Part shown: positions 11,472-21,735 of the stretch, one piece after another | How positions within the stretch are numbered: the first letter of the stretch is position 1 | Layout: each line of letters opens with the position of its first letter | Assembly (NCBI GenBank): GCA_022495995.1 | Contig: JAFEMH010002567.1 | Coordinates: 1 to 64,000 of the forward strand | DNA from: Adenophora triphylla var. japonica | Taxonomy: Eukaryota; Streptophyta; Magnoliopsida; Asterales; Campanulaceae | Reading direction: 5' to 3' | DNA: 64,000 nt | The notes under the pieces: generated by a model | What the model was told of the DNA's origin: nothing | The model's input: only the letters and a program-made list of their open reading frames with translations | Databases searched by the model: none | Program-made: the position numbers and the translations under genes

Positions 11472-14400
11472 TCAAATGTCTGTTGCTAAACAAAAAAAAA
11501 AAAGAGAAGATATGGAAAGAGGGAAAGCAAATGGACCACTAATCCGACTCTTGACATCATCATCATCCTCGCCGAGGTCCTCCAGAGAGAAGTCGGGCAT
11601 CCCTGTGAACTCGCCCGCCACATCCTCGTCATCAGAGTACCGAGCCCCCGCCGGAGGCTGCCACTCAAAGTAATCTGAAGGATCAAATCCGGCGAAAGGA
11701 TCAAAGAAAGAAGGCTCTGACGGACCCTCGCCCTGTGCATCCTGAGGAGGGAAGAACTGATAAAAGGGCTGCTGCCCCAGAGCTCCTGAAGACGTCCCGG
11801 CATCCATACTATGCCGCCCCCTCGAAGGTCCCTCCTGCTGCGGCTCCGGCTCGGCTCTAGGCGGAGGAACGTCTACAGAATGCCTCGAAGGCATAGGCTC
11901 GTACGCCGGCACGCGTCGCGAAGACCGGCAAGATATCTTCGACGCCATCTTCTTCGCAAACGACCTCATCGCCACATAACGGCGAGTCAGCATATCATAG
12001 GCTCTCCCCGGGACCTGCACCAACAAGCAGCCAAGGAAACGCTCAGCAATACAGTTACACTCGACAACAAAAAGAGAAAAATGCAGAAAAGATGCCAAGA
12101 TGGAAAAGAGTCAGCACACTCACCGATCTGTCGGGATCCACTCTGTATGCAGCAGGAGCCTGCTCAGGAACGGGTACAGACACCCTCCTCCTCGATCCGT
12201 CCCCCCGGACATACGTGAAATCCGGCCCCGGCATCGGAACCTCTAGGGGAGCCTGCGGGCCAGCCTCTCTCTCCATCGCCGGTACTGCGGCGTCCTCAGC
12301 TTCCTCCTCACGAAGGCCCCGTACTCCTCTCCATACAAGATGAACTCCTCGGCGCCCACACCGCCCAGGTACCTCTCAAAATCAAGCACATCCATATCCC
12401 GGGAATCAAGCATCCCAAAAGGAGGGTCCCTCGGAGCCACGGGAAGCACACAGGGGCCATCTTTGCCCGGAAGACCCGCTCCCCCGGATACATAACATCG
12501 CAGTCGGGCCCCGCGGCATCTTCCCGGCTGCTTTGCCACCTCGGGAGCCCCCTCAAACTCATCCCCCTCATACCGAGCCCACGGGAACAAAATGAACCCC
12601 TCCGGGCTACCCCTCTCTAGACGCTCCTGCACATCCCCGTAGGCGATGGTGAGCTTCCCCCTGCTGGTCCTCCTCTTCCTCGCCGTACGAGCCCAGCCCT
12701 CAAAGATAGCGAGTGCGCGGCAAAGAATGGCCCAGGGATCTCTATCCCACTTGGGAAACACCGAAAAATCTCGTAGAACCACACACTGTGACAAAAACGA
12801 GAAAAGGCTCGGTGCAAAAGAAAACGGAGAAAAGACAAGTTGCTAAATCAAAAACGGCAATAAACTCATACCTCCAAAGCAAAGTCAAAACGAGGCCAAT
12901 GGGCGCACACCCAGGCTAAACCGGTCCAAAGAGAAGTAGAGCTCGGCCAAGCACGCCTCGCCCCAAGCAATGTCACATACTCTCTCCAGATCAACCAAGC
13001 TCTCCAACAGAGCAAAGGGAGCCGCAGTAGCGTGGTTCGAGAACAAAGTCTCGGACAATGCATACCACAAAAAGGAGCGCGCCAGCTGCTCCGCCGTCAC
13101 CTGGCCGGTACCCCGGACATAGGCCCCAATACTGGCCGTGATCTTCAGCTCCACGTCGCTATATAGAATCCCCAGGCCCCTGCGAGGACGAGGCTCAAAG
13201 CCCAGCAGCTCGGTCAACACAACATCGGAGATCATATCTCTCCACCGTACCGGCCCTCCTTTGAAGGAAAGCCGGTAATCGCAGCAAAGTCGGTCGGCAT
13301 CACCGTCACCTCTCCCCAACTCAGATGGAAGGTGTGGGTGGTATCCCACCAATACTCGGAAAGGCCAAGGAAGACGCTCTTGTTCTTCCTCGTGTCAGAA
13401 ACTCCGGCCAGGTTCTCGACGAACACCCCCAGGCCAGAAGCGTAGACCAGCCTCCTGGGACTCGGCCTACCATCCACAGAAATATCGGGCATCCGCTGCC
13501 ACAGCTCAACAACAGCCTCGAGCGATCCCCGAGTCTTCATCCTCTTGGCCTTCCCGGCCATAAGCCCCGCATCCTGCAGGTAAACACAGCAAAGGTACGT
13601 CAATCACAGTACTTAATATAAAACAAAAGGCACAAAAGTCCGTCCCAACACGGAAAGCCATGAAAGTAACCCGTCACAAAACACGGCACACATTGCACAT
13701 ATTTTTCACATATATCCCGTCACAAAACACGGCACACATTGCACATATTTTTTCACATATAACCCGTCACAAAACACGGCACATATTGCACATAATTTTC
13801 ACATACATTATACATATAATTTTTCCCATGCAGTCCGTCACAAAAACACGGCACACACTGTACACATTTTCTCAAAAGAAAAAAAAAAAAAGGGGGATTA
13901 AGCCCTACACGACACATTTTCAAAAAAGTCCGTCCCAACACGGCAAAGGCACATATAACCCGTCACAAAAACACGGCACATATTGCACATATTTTTCCCC
14001 ACAAAGTCCGTCACCCAAAAACATGGCACACACGGCACGACACATATGCATAACACATTTTTCAAAAAATCCGTCCCTACACGGCACACACTTTCAGACA
14101 AAACCCGTCACAAAACACGGCACATGTCACATTTTTTCACAAGATTTGTCACTACACGACAAACTTTTCTCATAATGTACATACATAAATAGCATACGGT
14201 ACAAAACACCAAAGCATGCATTTCATTAGAGAGGCACTTTATTTTCACAAATAAAAGCTAATCTATACATTTCTGCACAAAATACACATACCCACAATTT
14301 TTACATGTCTATTTTCAACAATTCATCAAGAATTTCACAAAAAGCATAAAAAAATAACAAAAAATTCAAAAATGCGAAAAACTAAAACCTAGTTCTAGCA

Positions 14401-14612
14401 TTCAAAAATTCGAGCAGGGAATCAAAACGGAACGGATTTCTTACCTCCCCGACGTTCCTAGAACGACGATTGTGCACCTCCGGATTCGGATACAAGACAT
14501 CCGGGTTCTTCGAAGATGGAACGAACGAAATCCAATTTCTTTGGAGCTCCATCCGTTGCTCGACCACTTCTTGACTGCGTTGACGACGACTCCTTCGAGA
14601 TCCTTCCGCCAT
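11472..14612 (-). pseudogene. TatA antisense gene 1: four-exon PMD-like gene, broken
   Basis: Exons inferred from GT-AG borders and homology to TatR gene 1: exon 1 14612-14455 (MAEGSRRSRRQRS, basic), exon 2 13573-12872, exon 3 12785-12124, exon 4 12014-11472. Exon 2 has ELWQRMPDISVDG, WWDTTHTFHLSWGEVTVMPTDFAAITGF, then after a one-base shift near 13267 VRWRDMISD, EQLARSFLWYALSETLFSN and CLAELYFSLDRFS, all colinear with TatR. Exon 3 opens with VWFYEIFRCFP. Exon 4 begins VPGRAYDMLTRRY and ends in an acidic, Pro/Ser-rich tail. At least three frameshifts interrupt it. The exon structure and PMD-like central part make it a plant-mobile-domain relative; the terminal exons are unknown. Confidence 0.75.
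13650..14180 (-). repeat. Minisatellite in intron 1 of TatA antisense gene 1
   Basis: Degenerate tandem units of roughly 40-50 bp built on CCGTCACAAAACACGGCACA followed by TTGCACATATTTTTCACATA. About ten imperfect copies fill most of the intron (14454-13574). The unit contains the inverted pair CCGT...ACGG. Confidence 0.7.
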
Positions 14613-14815
14613 TGCAAGCGATTCAAGCGAAGAAAATGGAGGATTTTGGTAAAAATGGAGGTTTTCTCTCTTTCTCTCTCTCGGATGCACGAACTGGAGA
14701 AGAAGAAGTGAAGGGGGCCTCGGTTTTTTTAACCCGGTCAAAACCTGGGAACTGTAAAAAACCAAGGTGGTCCGTACGGACCTCTTTGCAGCCAGGTTGG
14801 TCCGTATGGACCTCT
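14613..14815 (-). promoter_or_regulatory. Upstream region of antisense gene 1 with two LTR-type palindromes
   Basis: GTCCGTACGGAC at 14770-14781 (perfect) and GTCCGTATGGAC at 14800-14811 (one mismatch), both followed by CTCTTTGCA as in the LTR, lie about 160-200 bp before the ATG of antisense gene 1. A CT/GA-rich stretch (14660-14710) lies in the leader. Together with the gene 2 upstream region, every recognisable promoter of TatA carries the same palindrome. Confidence 0.65.
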
Positions 14816-14904
14816 TTGCAAGGGGTGGCCAAATTACTTTCCTGCCCTTATAATCTTTGCCCCTGGCTGTCCTAAGGCCTTTTCCAGCAAATCCAAGTGC
14901 AGAA

Positions 14905-15765
14905 TGGTCCCTAACCCTTCAATTCAACCACCGGCCGTCAGTGTAAGACCGGTCCTCGCCCACTTCAACGGCAATTCAACCACCGGCAGTCAGCGTAAGC
15001 CCGATCCTCGCCCACTTCAACGGCAATTCAACCACCGGCCGTCAGTGTAAGACCGGTCCTCGCCCACTTCAACGGCAATTCAACCACCGGCCGTCAGTGT
15101 AAGACCGGTCCTCGCCCACTTCAACGGCAATTCAACCACCGGCCGTCAGTGTAAGACCGGTCCTCGCCCACTTCAACGGCAATTCAATCCCCGGCCGTCA
15201 GTGTAAGACCGGTCCTCGCCCACTTCAACGGCAATTCAACCACCGGCCGTCAGTGTAAGACCGGTCCTCGCCCACTTCAACGGCAATTCAACCACCGGCC
15301 GTCAGTGTAAGACCGGTCCTCGCCCACTTCAACGGCAATTCAACCACCGGCCGTCAGTGTAAGATCGGTCCTCGCCCACTTCAACGGCAATTCAACCACC
15401 GGCCGTCGGTGTAAGACCGGTCCTCGCCCACTTCAACGGCAATTCAACCACCGTCGCCGTGTAAGACCGGTCCTCGCCCACTTCAACGGCAATTCAACCA
15501 CCGGCAGTCAGTGTAAGACCGGTCCTCGCCCACTTCAACGGCAATTCAACCACCGGCCGTCAGTGTAAGACCGGTCCTCGCCCACTTCAATGGCAATTCA
15601 ACCACCGGCCGTCAGTGTAAGACCGGTCCTCGCCCACTCCAACGGCAATTCAATCCCCGGCCGTCAGTGTAAGACCGGTCCTCGCCCACTCCAACGGCAA
15701 TTCAATCCCTGCAGCCGCCGTAAGCCCGATCCTCGCCCACTCAACGGCAATTCAAGAAGAAGCCA
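14905..15765 (+). repeat. TatA 52-bp tandem array
   Basis: About 16 head-to-tail copies of a 52-bp unit containing CCGGCCGTCAGTGTAAGACC and CTCGCCCACTTCAACGGCAA. Most copies differ by only one or two bases, so recent expansion is likely. Degenerate copies continue to about 16300 mixed with another unit containing GGAGCCAACACCTCC. It lies between the antisense genes and the 3' LTR, where Tat-lineage elements often carry tandem repeats. Confidence 0.9.
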
Positions 15766-16340
15766 ACACCTCCCAGTACGAATATCAAGGCACGAGACGC
15801 CTCCAAAACGCCAGACGGCAATTCCAGAAGGAGCCAACACCTCCCAGCACGAATATCAAGGCACAAGACGCCTCCAAACGCTCAACGACAACTCAACCAC
15901 TGGCCCTCAAAAGAGGTCCGAAGTCATCTTCCCAACAAAAAAGGGCCCCTACAAGGTCACGCATCCCCAGCAATTCAAGCACCGGCAGTCAGTGTAAGCC
16001 CGAACCTAGCCCACTTCAACGGCAACGCAAGCACCGGCCATCAAAAGTAAGCCCGAGCTCCTCCCCCAACAAGTCAAAGGGAAGTCATACAAGACTGCAT
16101 ATCCCCAGCACCGACCATCATCCTTGCCCACTCAACGGCAAAACAAGCACAAGAAGGAGCCAACACCTCCGAGCACAAGTCCCAAGGCACGAAGCGCCTC
16201 CAAAATGCCAAATGGTGAAGCAATCACCGGCCGTCATCCTTGCCCACTTCAACGGCAACGCAAGCACCGGCAGTCATCGTAAGTCCAACCTTCTACTCAA
16301 CATGCAAAAACACAAAGGCATCTACGCCTCTCGCAATCAA
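15766..16340 (+). repeat. Degenerate continuation of the 52-bp array
   Basis: Diverged pieces of the 52-bp unit (CCGGCAGTCAGTGTAAGCCC, near 15982) alternate with two or three copies of a unit containing GGAGCCAACACCTCC...CAAGGCACGA...CGCCTCC (near 15770, 15835 and 16157). No coding potential is supported. Confidence 0.6.
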
Positions 16341-16354
16341 AGCACAAGGCAGCC

Positions 16355-16670
16355 ATGCCTCCACAACTGCGGCTAGAAGACGATTCAAAGTCCTCGCGCA
16401 TAACATCAACTGCGGCTAGAAGACGATTCAAAGTCTCGCGCATAACATCAATCAAGGCTAGAAGACGATTCAAAGTCTCGCGCATAACATCAAGCTGCGG
16501 CTAGAAGACGATTCAAAGTCCTCGCGCATAACATCAACTGCGGCTAGAAGACGATTCAAAGTCCTCGCGCATAACATCAACTGCGGCTAGAAGACGATTC
16601 AAAGTCCTCGCGCATAACATCAACTGCGGCTAGAAGACGATTCAAGTCCTCACGCATGACATCAAACCTC
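16355..16670 (+). repeat. TatA 43-bp tandem array
   Basis: Seven copies of a 43-bp unit with core CTGCGGCTAGAAGACGATTC and TCCTCGCGCATAACATCAA. The last copies degrade into AGAAGACGATTCA fragments up to about 16730. Confidence 0.85.
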
Positions 16671-16839
16671 AGCCAGAAGACGATTCAGAGTCTTCAAACA
16701 TGGCGCAACCACATTCAGAAGACGATTCAAGTCCTCACAGCCCGGAAGGCTTTAAACCACTCGGTTCGGAAGACCGTATAAACCTCCCAAATCACTATCT
16801 CCGGCCCGAAAGGCCTTAAACCACCCGATTAGGAAAATC

Positions 16840-17400
16840 GTAAAATTTCCATCCCAGGACACCACCACGTCCTCACAATTGACCTCGGCGGTCACCACAT
16901 CCCAGGACACCACCACGTCCTCACAATTGACCTCGGCGGTCACCACATCCCAGGACACCACCACGTCCTCACAATCGACCTATGCGGTCACCCAGGACAC
17001 CACCACGTCCTCACCACTAACCTCGGCGGTCACACAACACTTCAGGGCACCACCACGCCCGCACTCACAGATTTCACGACCTCTGAACTACGACCAGGCT
17101 TGATTCCCGCCAGGGATACGTAGGAATCCTATCACAGGGTCCAGCCATCGACCTATGCGGTCACCCAGGACACCACCACGTCCTTACCATTGACCTCGGC
17201 GGTCACACAACACTTCAGGGCACCACCACGCCCGCATTCACAAAACACTCACCCCACACCCGAACTACGACCAGGCTTGATTCCCGCCAGGGATACGTAG
17301 GAATCCTATCACGGGGTCCGGCCCTGCGGCCTAAGCGGTCACACAATAGGACACCACCACGTCCTCACACTGACCTCCCCGGTCACTTTATCTCCCAGCA
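16840..17400 (+). repeat. TatA 48-bp tandem array with a higher-order repeat
   Basis: Three clean copies of a 48-bp unit (CAGGACACCACCACGTCCTC plus GACCTCGGCGGTCAC) at 16855-16998, then diverged copies. A longer block including GAACTACGACCAGGCTTGAT and GGGATACGTAGGAATCC occurs at about 17085 and again at about 17265, giving a higher-order duplication of about 180 bp. The GAACTACG...GATACGTAGG block has an opposite-strand counterpart in TatR at 28795-29150. Confidence 0.8.
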
Positions 17401-17463
17401 CGCGATCCAGATTAGGACCCTTATCTTATCGGCGACCCCACTTCTTTCATAAGTGACGTCGTC

Positions 17464-17473
17464 GAGGGGCTTC
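17464..17473 (+). other. TatA polypurine tract
   Basis: GAGGGGCTTC directly precedes the 3' LTR start. The same string precedes the TatR LTR on the opposite strand. Confidence 0.8.
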
Positions 17474-18889
17474 TGTAAGTACCCCAATCTGGATCACACC
17501 CCTTTCAAACACACTGGAAACATCGCAGACTCATTAACACAGTCTCAACGACCCCTCTCACTCAAAACCCTCTCTAAACCCCCAACCAAACCAAGGGAGG
17601 AGCCTTTCTGGGATAAAAAGGGACAAAAGGACCTTTCGGGAATTTTCAGGAAATTGGAAAAGCAATAATGGTCCGTACGGACCTCTTTGCTTTAATAATT
17701 ACTGAATCTTCTTAAAGTCCACAATATTCCCTCAAATCCCGGGGAAAATGATTACCCTCATGCTTAGTTGGTCCGTACGGACCTCTTTGCATGCAAGATG
17801 GTCCGTACGGACCTTATTGCATAGGGAACACCATAATTACAGAATATTCACCATCATCACATATTCCCTCAAATCGAGGAAAACCAAAATTCTGGATAAC
17901 CAGGGAGGTCCGTACGGACCTCTTTGCAATTTTTTCCTACTATAAATAGAGGACTCCCCCTCCCATTTTCAGGGACACCTCCCTCTTCTCTCTTCCTCCC
18001 TTAGCCTTCTGGCTCCCCTCTAAGTCCTCTCGAGGCATTCCCGGCCCCTTTCGGATCCTTCCGAGGCCTTCCGAGCCCCCTCGTGGTGCTCCGAAGCCTC
18101 CTCGAGCGCTCCCGCGACGCTCCCGCGCTGCCCCGAGGCACTCTCGAGGTACTCTGAGGCCCCTCGTGGTACTCCGAGGCCTTGCCTGGTCTTTCCACGG
18201 TGTCCCGGCTCTTTCCGAGTCAAACCGGCGATCCCAAACCACGCCGAAACTCTGCCCGAGTGACTCCTGCCACCACAATGCACGCCGAACCTCTGCCCGA
18301 GTGATCCCGACGATCCCCACGCACGCCGAACCTCTGCCCGAACGCAGCCTGCAACCTCAACTCACGCCGAAACTCTGTCCGCAGACAACCGGCATCTCCA
18401 GAAGCAATCCCGATCCGTACCGGAACGCTACTCCGACCTCAAACACTATTCCCCAGCGGAAGACAGACACGAACCAACATTGGTAAGGCTTCCTTCCTAC
18501 ACTATTTCAATACATTTCCATACATAGCATACAATGTAGACATCCGATACAGCATGCATTTTTAAAAAAAGCACACACACACACACACACAACATTTAAA
18601 GGATATTAGGGGTATCCGAAAGACTCGTTTTACGAGGCGACTCGGGTGAGCTCTAATATTCTAATATTCTCTTCCCGAGGAGTCATCTGACCTCCGAACT
18701 CAAAATCTCATCACACAAAAACAATTTAAAATTATCTTTAAACTGATGCCCTTTTTCAATGTTTTGGGCTTAATAAAAACGGCGTGGCGACTCTACAAAA
18801 TGCGAAAACAAAACGGCGAGACACCGCCGCCAACGCGAAAGATGCCAGATGCCGGGGCTGCGAAGCCTGCTCGGATCCGGGTAATTTCA
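17474..18889 (+). repeat. TatA 3' LTR
   Basis: 1416 bp, starting TGTAAGTACC and ending TTTCA before the 5-bp target duplicate. It carries four perfect GTCCGTACGGAC sites (17671-17682, 17771-17782, 17801-17812, 17908-17919; the last within GAGGTCCGTACGGACCTC) and a TATA box (ctataaatag, about 17939-17949). All four palindromes are perfect here, whereas one in the 5' LTR has an extra base. Confidence 0.9.
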
Positions 18890-18894
18890 ACTAT

Positions 18895-21722
18895 GTTCCG
18901 AATTTGAGTAGGAGTATCATTTTGTTTCTTATGAGGAGGATGAAGGATATAAATTTTCTTATTGAGAATAAGAAGCTTTATATGTATTTAATGATATGCA
19001 TTATTGTAATGCATATATCATTGAATGGTCTTTATATCCTTGATGTTAAGATACAAAATAATATTGAAGATATCTATAATATAAGTGTGAAATCTAAACC
19101 GAATGATGTGAACAACACGTTCACATGGCATTGCCGGCTTGGTCATATAAATGAGAAACGTATAATCTAAACTCCATTAACATGGACATTTAGACTCATA
19201 TGATTATGAATCATTTGAGGTATGTGAATCTCGTTTATTTGGTAAAATGACCAAACCACCCTACACTAAGAGTAGTGGAAGGGTAGTGGCTTATTGGCCC
19301 TTATACATGAAATGTATATGGACTATTAAGTAGCATTGCTAGGGGAGGAATTCGGTATTTCATCACATTCACCGGTTACTTATCTAGATATGACTATGTC
19401 TATCCGATGAAGTCCAAAGGTGAATCGTTTGAGATATTTCGAATATTTCAAGATGAAGTACAAAAACCAATCTTGGCAAAACTATTAAAGTACTTCGATT
19501 AGATCGAGGTAATGAACATTTGAGCCAAGAGGTTGACAATCATCTTAAAACTGTGAAATCGTTTCAGAGTTGACTCCACCCAGAACACCACATTGTATGG
19601 TGTGTCTGAGAGGAGGAATTGAACCTTGTATGACATGGTTCGTTCGATGATGTGTCAAGTTCACTTTCCTATTTCCTTTTGAGGATATGCATTAGAAATA
19701 ATGCGGTTACACTGAAATGTGTCCCTACTAAATCGATTCCTAAGTCCCCACATGAGATGTGGCGTGAAAGAATGTCTTTCATAAAGATTTGGGTTGCGAA
19801 TCTTATGTAAAGAGACTTGTCTCTCATAAGTTAGCACCAAATCTGACAGGGTTAATTTTAGATATTAGTTTTACAACTGCAATGAGAACAAAGTGTTTGT
19901 TGCTCTATATGATTCGTTTCTTGAGAAACAGTTTCTCAATAAAGGATCTAGTGGGAGTAAAATTGATCTTGAAGAGTTCAAGAACCTGAAAATAACATGG
20001 AACCAAGAGTAGAGATGGAACCAAGTTCACAAGGAGTTGTGGAACCGGTTCAAGTTACACAAGTCCATCGTAGATTGGATAGGTTACAGTCCGAATCCGA
20101 GAAATATTGATTTCTCATATCGAAAAGTAATAAAGTGGAAGTCATTGAGAATGATGATCCTATTTACTATCTAGAGGCGATGTCCACTCCTAATTCGGAT
20201 AAATGGTTAGGAACCATGGAGTCCGAATTACAATCCATGTCTGATGATCAAGTTTGAAACTTGATTGAGCTACCTGAAGGTGTAAAAACTAAAGGGTGCA
20301 AGTAGGTCTTCAAGACCGACATGGATGGAAGGTGTATACTTTCATGACTAAGGATTGTAGTAAAGGGATTTAGGCAAATTCATAGTATTGACTATGTTGA
20401 AACCTTTTTACCCATTACAATGCCGAAGTCTGTTAGAATTTCAATTGTCATAGTCGCATATTATGACTATGTGATATGACAAATGGATGACAAACGACTT
20501 TCCTAAATGGAAAGATTCTTAAGGATGTGTACAGTACACAACCCGAAGGTTTGTCGATCCAAGAAATTCTAATAAAGTATGCATGTTGCAAAGATCCATA
20601 AGATGGGTTGAAGCAAGCTTCGAGGGGTTGGAATCTTCATTTTGATGAATCAGTCAAAGAGTTTGACTTCATCAAGTACAAAGATGAACTTTGTGTATAC
20701 ATGAAATTCAGTGGGAGCATAGTATTATTTCTATTGTTATATGACAATGATATCTTACTCATTGAAAATGAAGTTCCGACACTTAAGACTGTCAAGTCTT
20801 GGTCAAGGAAAGGTTTCTCAATGAATGATATGGGTGAAGCCGCTTACATCCTTGGTATCAAGATCTATAGAGATAGATCTAAAAGGATAAGTTGGTTTGA
20901 GTCAAAATACTCATATTGATAAGGTTCTTAGATGATTCTAAGAAAGGTAACTTGTCAATGGTTCATGGCATTACTCTTAGCGAGACTCAGTGTCCCATGA
21001 CAACTGATGAGCAAAAGAGAATGGATGAAGTTCCATATGCTCCGACATTTGGATCTGTCATGTATGCCATGAATTGTACTAGGCCCGACGTCTCATATGC
21101 TTTGAGCATGATGAGTCGATACCAATCTGATCCTGGTGAGAACCATTGGATGGCAGTCAAGACGATTCTTAAATTACTTAAGAAGAACTAAGGATACGTT
21201 CTTGGTATTTGAAAGATTGGAAGTTAATCTTGTTGTAAAGGTTACACGGATGCTAACTTCCAAACTGACAAAGTTAATTAAAATCGCAATTAGAATTTGT
21301 GTTTATGCTTATTGGAGGTACGATTTTATTGGAAGAGTTCCAAGCAGAAAAAAATCGTATCCGATTCTACTACTAAGGCCAAATTTTAGCAACATATAAT
21401 GTAGCTAAAAGAGGCAATTTGGATCAAAAGTTCATTAGTGTTTTGGAATTGTTCCAAGTATCACTAATCCAGTGGAACTTTGTTGTGACAATTATGGTGT
21501 CATTTGTGCAAGCAAAAGAACCAAGGTCACATCAACGATCCAAACACATTTTGAGATGTTTCCACCTCATTCGAGAAATCTGTGAAAGGGAAGACGTCAA
21601 GATATGCAAGGTACCAACGGATGACAACATCTCGGACCCTCTCACCAAGCCTTTACCACAAGCTAAACATGATGGTCATGTTAGGTCCATGGGTATAAGA
21701 TACATGAATGATTGGGCCTAGT
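18895..21722 (+). pseudogene. C1 protease-to-RNase H remnant
   Basis: Continuation of the C1 polyprotein after the TatA insertion. Recognisable pieces: YVPNLSRS (about 18892), TWHCRLGHINEKR of the integrase zinc region (about 19123), KSPHEMW and WGCESYVKRL (about 19745-19815), RT core fragments (KGCK-VFKTDMDG; MKQASRGWNLHFDE, about 20608; YILGIKIYRDRSK, about 20850), PYAPTFGSVMYAMNCTRPDVSYALS (about 21034) and the RNase H end ADPLTKPL-like DNISDPLTKPLPQAKH (about 21625). The frame changes many times and stops are common, so it is long inactive. It ends with IRYMNDWA and a stop at 21720. Confidence 0.85.
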
Positions 21723-21723
21723 G

Positions 21724-21735
21724 CAAGTGGGAGAC
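21724..21735 (+). other. C1 polypurine tract
   Basis: CAAGTGGGAGAC sits immediately before the 3' LTR, the GTGGGAGA type usual for copia elements. Confidence 0.65.

Larger units (their letters stand above)
1003..18889 (+). mobile_element. TatA, Tat-lineage Ty3-gypsy retrotransposon with antisense PMD genes
   Basis: A 17.9-kb element bounded by ~1.4-kb direct LTRs (TGTAAGTACC...TTTCA) and a 5-bp target duplication. It has an Arg-tRNA-type PBS, a gag-protease-integrase remnant on the + strand, a two-gene PMD cassette on the - strand, three tandem arrays and a GAGGGGCTTC polypurine tract. Element length, PBS and integrase style fit the Tat/Ogre lineage, in which extra antisense ORFs and tandem-repeat 3' regions are known. 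There is no RT-RNase H, so this copy is non-autonomous. Confidence 0.9.

Noticed and set aside
13660..14175. 171-codon frame with repeated RHKTRH
   Set aside because: Translation of the intron minisatellite.
14905..15765. Regular 52-bp repeats resembling a CRISPR array
   Set aside because: Units are contiguous with no unique spacers, and the setting is a plant retrotransposon.
15590..15997. 135-codon frame in the tandem array
   Set aside because: Repetitive translation of the 52-bp unit without a conserved start.
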